Source: Colwellia sp. D2M02
GTDB lineage: Bacteria; Pseudomonadota; Gammaproteobacteria; Enterobacterales; Alteromonadaceae
DNA: 40,887 nt
Reading direction: 5' to 3'
Assembly: GCF_018860755.1 (NCBI RefSeq)
Contig: NZ_JAHKPW010000054.1
Span: 1-40,887, forward strand
The notes beneath the pieces are model-generated. The model was not told the origin of the DNA. It did no database searches and was given only the letters and a program-made list of their open reading frames with translations. This document shows, piece after piece, positions 17,746-24,967 of the stretch (its first letter is position 1; each line of letters begins with the position of its first letter). The position numbers and the translations under genes were made by a program.

Positions 17746-18867
17746 TCAGTGCGTAGCTTTCTTCTTTACCTGCGGTTTAGGAATAGTCTTGTTATCAAAA
17801 AGCATGGGGTATACAAAATATCGAGGAAACCAATGCGCTTTAAAGACTAAAATCTCATCTGAAATAGAATCTGCCTCACGCCACGGGTAATAACAAATGT
17901 CAGGTACTTTATAGCCGCACTGCAATGCCTCATGTAAGGTATTAACGCCTTTTGAAGGAAACTTGAATTTTACCTCTCCACTTATCTTTTTAACTTTTTT
18001 GATAAACTTTTTATCAACCCGATACCAAAAATGAAAAGGTCTCTTGTGTTTATTGTCATGATTGATGGTTGTTAGGTCGTACTGTCGATAGCGCTCAAAT
18101 TGCGGAATATCTGACAGTGGCACCTCAATATTCATAAAGTTTTTAATTAGCTCCCAGTGAACCAGTGCGTCCTCTACAGAGTTAAAATGAGCAACCTGAT
18201 ACATTACATCTAATTGGTAGTGCAGTAACGTAAAGCCATAAGACGGATGCCCCCGTTCATTATGAAGAATGCGGTGATGAGCATTAAACTGCTCAAAGGG
18301 CAAGTAATGGTAACCACTACGGTCATCATTAGTAATTTCAACCATACCGGTTCGCCGGTTAAAAATGACATATTGTCCTGTTGGTACAAGGTTTAGCTTA
18401 TCGCACAAGCGATGTAAATATTTTGAAATAAGTAATAGTGGAAAACCAATAAGAATTAAATCTATATCATTACGAATATTTTCCCAACCACCAAATAGGA
18501 AGCCAATAAGTAAATATGACGACAATAGAATATAACCAGTTAAATGGAGAAAAAACCAACCTCGAGCTAAAATTTCTTTTACGTTTAAGGACGAGGAGTC
18601 TAACGGCAAGCGCAGCTCGTTATCGTTAATCCTTAACTTCTGATATATATCTATATAACTATACTGTGTAAGGTCTTGGTATATATCCCAGCAGATGCCA
18701 GTAATTTTTACTCGAGGGAACACTCCCAACTGACATTGTGCTTTCGCTAAGTGTCCTTTACGCGCTTTTGGTCCCGCAATATTTTCTCGATAATAAGGAT
18801 TTGCTTTGCCTTTGTAGGCAGTACTTTCGTAAGCTTTTATCGTTTGACTGTCGGTGTTAATTATCAT
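17746..18867 (-). CDS. Membrane protein of the local paralogous family (DUF6708-like)
   Basis: A 373-aa protein. A soluble N-terminal part of about 105 residues (NDNELRLPLDSSS) leads into two membrane segments (about residues 108-125, GWFFLHLTGYILLSSYLLIG, and 136-150, IDLILIGFPLLLISKYL). A C-terminal domain follows with YVIFNRRTGMVEITN, HWELIKNFMNIEVPLSDIPQ and HDNKHKRPFHFWYR. These motifs align with the paralogues at 19.2-21.5 kb (WELIQRFADNTLPLPDMP, YDKKHNRPEYHW). The ATG at 18867 has AAGGA eight bases upstream; a TTG two codons earlier is in frame and rejected. It is intact, with no known catalytic motif. Topology suggests a membrane-anchored cytoplasmic domain. A role as an immunity or modulator protein is inference. 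Confidence 0.6.
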   Translation of the reverse strand: MIINTDSQTIKAYESTAYKGKANPYYRENIAGPKARKGHLAKAQCQLGVFPRVKITGICWDIYQDLTQYSYIDIYQKLRINDNELRLPLDSSSLNVKEILARGWFFLHLTGYILLSSYLLIGFLFGGWENIRNDIDLILIGFPLLLISKYLHRLCDKLNLVPTGQYVIFNRRTGMVEITNDDRSGYHYLPFEQFNAHHRILHNERGHPSYGFTLLHYQLDVMYQVAHFNSVEDALVHWELIKNFMNIEVPLSDIPQFERYRQYDLTTINHDNKHKRPFHFWYRVDKKFIKKVKKISGEVKFKFPSKGVNTLHEALQCGYKVPDICYYPWREADSISDEILVFKAHWFPRYFVYPMLFDNKTIPKPQVKKKATH

Positions 18868-18886
18868 ATTCAACGTCCTTGATTAA

Positions 18887-18944
18887 CCATGCATACTTTA
18901 ATGAAATAATGCATGGCTCTATTGTACTTTGTCCCTTAAAGTAC
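18887..18944. repeat. Two small hairpins upstream of the 373-aa gene
   Basis: CCATGCAT (18887-18894) pairs with ATGCATGG (18909-18916), and GTACTTT (18924-18930) pairs with AAAGTAC (18938-18944). They lie between the gene remnant and the 373-aa gene. They may be terminator remnants or regulatory structures for the minus-strand unit. Otherwise the stretch 18868-18973 shows nothing I recognise. Confidence 0.4.
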
Positions 18945-18973
18945 GAGGCACCATTAGTGCGACTTTCTAATAA

Positions 18974-19116
18974 CTAGGTAAAATACCATACATGTTCACG
19001 GTTAACTTGCTTATCATCCGCTTTACACCCTTCTCCTGCCTTAAAGTAACGATTAAAGACCCGTTGATTCGGTAAGGTCTTGCACCAGCCTTAAACCAGC
19101 GATAGTTAAAGCCCAT
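18974..19116 (-). pseudogene. 5' remnant of a family paralogue
   Basis: From the ATG at 19116 the minus strand reads MGFNYRWFKAGA, identical to the first residues of the 20272 gene. A missing base near 19079 then shifts the frame. In the shifted frame it continues TLPNQRVFNRYFKAGEG-KADD, matching that gene again, before similarity stops and a stop codon appears at 18974-18976. The Shine-Dalgarno AAGGACTGTAACT is also the same. The remnant sits in a direct repeat of about 170 bases (roughly 19028-19196 with 20183-20357), so it is the 5' end of a tandem duplicate whose remainder was lost. Confidence 0.85.
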
Positions 19117-19196
19117 AGTTACAGTCCTTAGCTAAATCAATCACGACAAATATCATGCTTTATTTTCATCCTTAAAAATTTTAATATTACGCTTAA
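19028..19196. repeat. Direct repeat, left copy (with 20183-20357)
   Basis: This block and 20183-20357 share the first codons, Shine-Dalgarno and 5' flank of the paralogous gene with only scattered differences. The right copy has an extra 12 bases produced by a tandem duplication (AGCTAAACCAAT/AGCTAAATCAAT, near 20286-20309). The two blocks are offset by about 1155 bases, i.e. one gene length. Confidence 0.8.
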
Positions 19197-19226
19197 CACA
19201 GCTCCAGGCAAAGCTGGAAGCTAAGT

Positions 19227-20272
19227 TCAAATACCTATGGTTAGCTGCCTAAATACAACCCCTGCACGCTTTCTCCATAGTGGCACAGCTAATTCATCAT
19301 CAAAATACTTTTGCTCTATCGGCCAGCTTAACCACGGCGTTTCAAGCTCTTTTTTAGCGCACGTTGGATCGTGTATCGCACTTTCAAAAGGAAAGTTATG
19401 GACCATTTCTTCTAACGCTTCCTCTATTGCTCTTTGGTGTTTAACATGCATTTTACGCCAATGATATTCAGGGCGGTTATGTTTTTTATCGTAAGCAACG
19501 GTGAGCGGGTCAAGGTGACGAAATGCTTCCAACTCAGGCATATCGGGTAATGGCAAAGTATTATCAGCAAAGCGCTGAATTAATTCCCACTTATGCTGAC
19601 AATGGTTAGGGTTGTGCGGATTATCTCTGACATTAGTTTGTAAAAAAGCACCACTGTAAGTGTAGTGGTCTTTGTGGGCTAGGCATAAGGTATAGCTTGA
19701 GCCACCCTGCTGGTTTTTAATTTGTTTAGAATAAAACGCCTCAATGTCGGTTAGTGGAAAGGTAGCATGACCAAATTCGTTTTTTTCAGGGTTGCCTTTC
19801 ACGCGCCACGTAAAACTGATAGTTTGCTTTTCGCGGTCAATGTAAGCGCCCTTAAATCGATTAAAAATGAAGTGCAAGAAAAACCTCATATTCAACCAAA
19901 AGAGATTCCACGCCACAACGATGTATAAAAAGAACATTGGAAAATCAGTGGTAGCATAAAACATTGAGACAACAAAAAAAGTACGCAAGCAAGAGAGCCA
20001 ACCCCACCGAATATTATGGGACCAAAAACAGCAAAAATAGCCAACAAGTTCCCTGTTATACTATCTATTTTATAAAAACGCTCTCCTTGATCAAGAAACT
20101 TATAGCCTTTCATACGCATTCTAACGTATCCATTTATCTTCTTGGTTAGCTCTAAACCAATAAAATCATCATCAGCCTTGAGCCCTTCTCCTGCTTTGAA
20201 ATAACGATTAAAGACCCGTTGATTCGGTAAGGTCGTTGCGCCAGCTTTAAACCAGCGATAATTAAAGCCCAT
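19227..20272 (-). pseudogene. Family paralogue A, frameshifted in a T7 run
   Basis: The 5' frame runs from ATG 20272 (MGFNYRWFKAGATTLPNQ) through one membrane segment. It loses register at the homopolymer 19974-19980 (T7 on the coding strand, after GTAC). The 3' frame then carries the second membrane segment (YIVVAWNLFWLN), FKGAYIDREKQTISFTW, FPLTDIEAF, WELIQRFADNTLPLPDMP and ends RQLTIGI. Adding one T restores a single 348-aa frame that aligns throughout with paralogue B. Shine-Dalgarno AAGGA sits eight bases before the ATG. Possible readings are a pseudogene, a slippage-controlled (phase-variable) gene, or a sequencing error. The family is DUF6708-like by my recollection. Function is unknown. 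Confidence 0.75.
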
Positions 20273-20401
20273 AGTTACAGTCCTTAGCTAAACCAATAGC
20301 TAAATCAATCACGACAAATATCATGCTTTATTTTCATCCTTAAAATTTTTTAATATTACACTTAATGCCGCTCTAAGCAGCGCGGTGCTAAGCTGTTAGG
20401 A

Positions 20402-21456
20402 TTAAACACCAACAATTAGCTGTCTAAGAACTACTCTACCTCGTCTTTTCCACAGTGGTATTGCCTCTTCATCGGTAAAATATTTTTTATCAACTTTCCA
20501 CGTTCGCCACGGTTTTTCTAACTCTTTTTGTGCATAACGATCGGGGTCTGCTATCGCACTATTAAAAAAGAAACTATTCACCTGCTTTTCTATTTCAGCC
20601 TCTATCGCTCTTTGTTGTTTAACGTGCATATTACGCCAATGAAATTTAGGTCGCTGGTGTTTTTTATCATAAGCAACAGTAACAGGGTCTAACTGTCGAA
20701 ACTTTTCTAAATCAGGCATGTCGGGCAGTGGCAAAGTATTGTCGGCAAAGCGCTGAATTAATTCCCATTCCATTTGGCAAAAGTTTGTGTTATGCGCACT
20801 ATCAGGCACGCTAATTTGTAAAAAAGCGCCATCATAGCTGTCGTGGTCTTTATGGGCTAAACACAAGGCATAGGCAGAGCCGCCGTTTTGATTACGTAAC
20901 TGTAATGACGCAAACGCTTCAATATCACTTAATGGGAAGGTAGCATGACCAAATTCATTTTTTCGGGGTTACCACTAACGTGCCAAGTAAAACTAATAGT
21001 TTGCTTTTCTCGGTCAATGTAAGCACCTTTAAACTTACTGAAAACCAGATTCAAAACAAAGTTTAAATTCAACCAAAATAAATTCCAACCAATGGTTGCC
21101 GCTAAAAGCCACCAAGGAAAATCCACCTCAGAAAAAAGAACTGCCATTATAAAAAAAAATACGCAGGCAAGCGAAGCGACCCCACCAAATATAGGAGGTA
21201 GAAACAATGCAAAAATTAGCAATACATTATTGGTCATACTAAAAATAGGGTAGTAGCGTTCTCGTTGCGTGAAATATATTCCCGATACCAACCTATCTCT
21301 AACATAATCATCTAGTTTTTGAGTAATATTTAAACCTGTAAAAGCCCCCTCTCCTTGGTATTCATCACTCTTTACTGATTTAAAATATCTATTATAAAAC
21401 AATTGGTTAGATAAAGTAACAGCGCCACTTTTAAACCAATTATAATTAAAACCCAT
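20402..21456 (-). pseudogene. Family paralogue B, frameshifted in an A6 run
   Basis: From ATG 21456 the frame reads MGFNYNWFKSGAVTLSNQ, two membrane segments (about residues 70-90 and 95-125, ending IGWNLFWLN), then FKGAYIDREKQTISFTWHVSGNPEK. There it leaves register at the A6 run 20958-20963 and stops at about 20929. With one more A it continues NEFGHATFPLSDIEAF, then LCLAHKDH, WELIQRFADNTLPLPDMP and RQLIVGV to 20402, giving a 351-aa protein homologous to paralogue A along its length. The break is at a different site from that in A. It is the most upstream member of the minus-strand array and is divergent from the thioredoxin gene. Confidence 0.75.
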
Positions 21457-21699
21457 GGTTTATTATTCCGTTCATATTCTTCCTCATTCCTTTGAGTACA
21501 ATTTAAAGCTTAAATCGTTAGCCTGTAACAATTAACTCCATAGATACTTTTTATCCAAAACGCTCGCAGTATATCAAGCTTCAGTTGGAGCTAACATTTT
21601 TATATTTTCCATAATACGATTGTATTTGCAGATAGCGTATTTTCTTAGATTAAAGGTATACTCAATACCTAATCATTTACTGTAAAGAGTGCAAAATTC

Positions 21700-22596
21700 A
21701 TGAAAGCCTTATTCTCACTTATTATGTTGGTTTTTACCTTAGTACCTATAGCATTCGCCGATGATTTAAACGACATTCAATTAACCGACTTTAAGTCAAA
21801 TAAAGCAATATCATTAGCTAAATTTGATAAATCAAAGCCTACTTACCTGAAACTTTGGGCAACGTGGTGCCAACCCTGTATGGCGCAAATGCCGCACTTT
21901 CAAAAGCTTCATGAAACCTATGGTGAAAAAATCAATATTATCGCGGTGAATATTAATATCAATGAAGAGATGAAATATATTGATGACGTTATCACTAAAT
22001 TTGGTCTAACTATGCCAGTATTACTTGATAATGAGGGGCAACTTAGTGAAGCGCTTGGGCTCGTAGGAACCCCTTTTAGTGTTCTTATTAACACCAATAA
22101 CGATGTAGTGTACACAACACACGAGTCGGATGAATTACTAGATACTTTTATTGCTAAACTCGCCAAAGGTGAGACGCTTGCGAGTAAAAGCGATGACATG
22201 CTCAGCGAACAAGCGAAGCAAAAGATTATTGCACCTTGGCAAACTGGCAATCATACTTTATTTTTTACCGCGACTTGGTGTGATTGGTACCTTAAAGATT
22301 CCAGACCCAAAATGGCCAATGATTGCAAAGATATTCAGTCAGCAATTACCAAAAAATTCCAACAATCAGGTGATAAATCATGGCATGGCTTTGTAAATCA
22401 CTTATGGACAGAAGACAAAGCACTTACCGACTTTATTGCACTTTACCAATTAGGTTTTCCGTTCAATATAGATAACAATGGTGTGTTATTCACTCACTTT
22501 AATATTCGAAATATTCCAACCATAATCCACATTGAAAATGGTAAGGTTGTTGAAAAAATAACAGGTGATGAAATAAAGCAATTGCTTGCAAAATAA
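21700..22596 (+). CDS. Periplasmic double-thioredoxin-domain protein (TlpA-like)
   Basis: A 298-aa exported protein with a signal peptide ending near AFA-DD. The first domain (about residues 23-155) is TlpA/redoxin-like with the redox motif WCQPC (Cys57, Cys60) and the cis-Pro loop GTPFSVLI. The second domain (about residues 180-298) is also thioredoxin-like (LFFTATWCDWYL, then IPTIIHIENGKVVEKI), but the second cysteine of its motif is replaced (C194-D-W-Y197). The first domain should be a thiol reductant or oxidant; the second may be a binding domain. It precedes the copper-efflux cluster on the same strand by 200 bases, consistent with handling of copper-sensitive thiols, though that link is inference. 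Confidence 0.78.
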   Translation: MKALFSLIMLVFTLVPIAFADDLNDIQLTDFKSNKAISLAKFDKSKPTYLKLWATWCQPCMAQMPHFQKLHETYGEKINIIAVNININEEMKYIDDVITKFGLTMPVLLDNEGQLSEALGLVGTPFSVLINTNNDVVYTTHESDELLDTFIAKLAKGETLASKSDDMLSEQAKQKIIAPWQTGNHTLFFTATWCDWYLKDSRPKMANDCKDIQSAITKKFQQSGDKSWHGFVNHLWTEDKALTDFIALYQLGFPFNIDNNGVLFTHFNIRNIPTIIHIENGKVVEKITGDEIKQLLAK

Positions 22597-22798
22597 CGGC
22601 AGCGCCACACATTTTCATCTTGGTTAAGCTGTTATTTAGGTGATTTTATCTAAGTACTGTTATCTAGGGGATATTAGTTGAGTAACATAACTAGTTGGGT
22701 AATATAACGGCGAAACCAAGTGGCAGCTTGAACTGTTGATTTTGTTAGTGTTAAAATTAACTTTCATTCACGCATTTTTATCAATTTTGGTATAACTT

Positions 22799-23266
22799 GT
22801 GACATCTCTTATTAATAAAACAGTTTTAGTTACTCTGCTTTGCTTGATCTTAGTCGGTCAATCAATGGCATCCGTTACTATGTTTTATAGTATGGCTGGA
22901 ATGACTTCAATGAGTGGCGTTATCTTGAGTGATGATACCAGCACTAACAGTGCATCTAACTCTATGGCTCATTGCCAACATGGTGCTTCTGCAAGTGAAG
23001 TAATGCAACCTATGATGTCGGTTAACACCGCACACCATGAAAGCCCTCAGCAAATTAGCGCTAAAAAACAACCAAGCAATAGCAACGAGCAATGTTGCGC
23101 ACAAGACTGCCAATGTTTAACGGGTGGCTGTTCTAGTGCATCTGCTTTTTCAAAGTCTATTGCCTATAGTGGCATTAACGCTACGGCGAACAAAATCAGC
23201 TTTGTTAATAACCCCCCTGTAACACAACCCTTACCTTCTTTATATCGTCCACCGATAGTTAGCTGA
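22799..23266 (+). CDS. His/Met/Cys-rich secreted protein, CopL-like
   Basis: A 155-aa exported protein. A signal peptide (VTLLCLILVGQSMAS) is followed by a low-complexity mature region rich in metal ligands: many Met (MFYSMAGMTSMSG, VMQPMMS), His (HCQHG, HH) and a Cys cluster CCAQDCQCLTGGC. Such proteins occur directly upstream of copper or heavy-metal efflux operons; the CopL-type annotation is by composition and context, not by alignment. The start is GTG (22799), since the only nearby ATGs lie inside the signal peptide, with TTTTGG upstream. It is separated from cusC by 168 bases and may be in the same unit. Confidence 0.6.
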   Translation: MTSLINKTVLVTLLCLILVGQSMASVTMFYSMAGMTSMSGVILSDDTSTNSASNSMAHCQHGASASEVMQPMMSVNTAHHESPQQISAKKQPSNSNEQCCAQDCQCLTGGCSSASAFSKSIAYSGINATANKISFVNNPPVTQPLPSLYRPPIVS

Positions 23267-23434
23267 TCACAGCCTCATTGCCTCTAAAATTTGAGGTAAT
23301 TCTCATTTTTCAACGATAATCGTTTAATTTATCATCATTTTATTAACACCAATGGTTAGTGTTTTTATTTTACGCATGTAAGTGCCTGTTAAGAATATAT
23401 TAACCCTAGTGTTAAATTTCTCTTTGGAGAGAAT

Positions 23435-24967
23435 ATGTTTGCTATTTTTTTTACCAAACACCAGACAGCTAGCCAAGCAATGGCTAAGCAACAAACTATA
23501 AAGCACAATAATTCGGTTTATAGTTCGCCGTATTACTCAACGTGTTTAACTGTAATAACCTTTGTTTTTATTGTCTTTTGCGCTTTTATTTTTATTAGCT
23601 CAGCCAGTGCTGCAACATTGGCTACGGCGAATAATTCAAACACAGCCATAAAAACACTAAGCCTACAGCACGCTATAAACTATGCGCAGCAAAATGATCC
23701 TTGGCTAAAGGGCAATCAACACCAACAGCAAGCCATAGAGTCACTGAGTAATGCTGCTGCAACATTACCCGACCCAAAAATGTCACTCGGGCTCAACAAT
23801 TTACCAACCGATGGTTTTGATTTTTCTCAAGAAGGTATGACGCAAGTAAAAGTAGGCATTAGCCAAATGTTTGCGCGAGGTGACAGCTTAGCGATTAAAA
23901 AGCAACAACTGCACCTGTCCAGTGAGGCTTACCCTTATTTACGCCAAGACCGCAGCGCACAAGTTGCCGTTACGGTAGGCAGCTTATGGCTAGACGCATT
24001 TAAAGCGCAGCAAAGTATTGCCTTAATTGAAAAAAATCGTGCTTTGTTTGATCAGCTAACCGACATTGCCCAAATTAATTATGCTTCAACCGCTGGCAAA
24101 ACACGCCAGCAAGACATTATTCGTGCGCAGTTAGAGTTAACCCGTTTAGAAGAGCGCCTTGATACCTTTGCTGGTCAACAAAGTAAGTATCACGGCATGA
24201 TGTCGCCGTGGTTAACACCGTTTGAGGTTGAGTCATTAGCAACTCAACCTAACGTAGCTTTTGAGCAGCAAGGTATGTTCACTTTAAGTAGTACATTACC
24301 CGATATTAGTTTATTGAAACCTGAACTCGTGCAAAGTAAACAGTGGTTATCAGCAACGCAATTAGCACAACAATTCGCAAATCATCCAGCGGTATTTGCG
24401 TTAAATAAAAAAATAGCCTCAAACAAAACAGGTATTAGTCTCGCTGAGCAAGCTTATAAGCCTGAGTGGGGAGTTAACGCAAGCTATGGTTATCGTGATG
24501 ATACTCCTAGCGGCGCAAGCAGAAGTGATTTTTTCTCTGTTGGAGTGACTTTTGACTTACCTTTGTTTACTGAAAATAAACAAAACATGGCGGTTAAGTC
24601 GGCTATTTCACAAACCGAATCCGTTAAAACTGAAAAAATATTGTTATTACGGCAATTAATCGCCTCATTTAATAGCGCTAAGGGAAGGTTTCTACGGATA
24701 CAAACTCGAAAATCACTTTATCAAACTCAGCTATTACCACAAATTCACGATCAAGCCGAAGCAGCGCTTTCTGCTTATACCAACGATGATGGCGATTTTG
24801 CTGAAGTAGTACGCGCACGTATTGCTGTACTCAACGCAGAAATAGACCATATCAACCTGTTAGTGGAAGAGCAAAAACTTATACTGGCGCTTAACTACTT
24901 ATTTATCGCGCAAAAACCCAGTGTTACTAATCAACCTAGCCTAGCTGCACTAGGAGAGAATTCATGA
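23435..24967 (+). CDS. cusC: Outer-membrane efflux protein (TolC/CusC family)
   Basis: A 510-aa outer-membrane factor. A long N-terminal region contains a hydrophobic export signal (about residues 37-58, cut near ASA-AT) and is followed by the repeated coiled-coil/beta-strand pattern of TolC-like proteins (LQHAINYAQQNDPWLKGNQ; LSLAEQAYKPEWGVNASYGYRDD; FSVGVTFDLPLFTENKQN). It should form the channel through which the CusBA pump exports Cu(I)/Ag(I). GGAGAG precedes the ATG. Its stop overlaps the cusB start (ATGA). The 36 residues before the signal are longer than usual, so a later start is possible. Confidence 0.82.
   Translation: MFAIFFTKHQTASQAMAKQQTIKHNNSVYSSPYYSTCLTVITFVFIVFCAFIFISSASAATLATANNSNTAIKTLSLQHAINYAQQNDPWLKGNQHQQQAIESLSNAAATLPDPKMSLGLNNLPTDGFDFSQEGMTQVKVGISQMFARGDSLAIKKQQLHLSSEAYPYLRQDRSAQVAVTVGSLWLDAFKAQQSIALIEKNRALFDQLTDIAQINYASTAGKTRQQDIIRAQLELTRLEERLDTFAGQQSKYHGMMSPWLTPFEVESLATQPNVAFEQQGMFTLSSTLPDISLLKPELVQSKQWLSATQLAQQFANHPAVFALNKKIASNKTGISLAEQAYKPEWGVNASYGYRDDTPSGASRSDFFSVGVTFDLPLFTENKQNMAVKSAISQTESVKTEKILLLRQLIASFNSAKGRFLRIQTRKSLYQTQLLPQIHDQAEAALSAYTNDDGDFAEVVRARIAVLNAEIDHINLLVEEQKLILALNYLFIAQKPSVTNQPSLAALGENS

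Noticed and set aside
16163..21699. Type VI secretion or toxin genes in the paralogue block
   Set aside because: No Hcp, VgrG, PAAR, Rhs or toxin-like sequence was found; only the possible immunity-type proteins are present.
22717..22730. CAAG-N6-CTTG as a MerR/CueR-type operator before the copper genes
   Set aside because: Half-sites are only four bases and the consensus for CueR is not met; no promoter with 19-base spacing seen.
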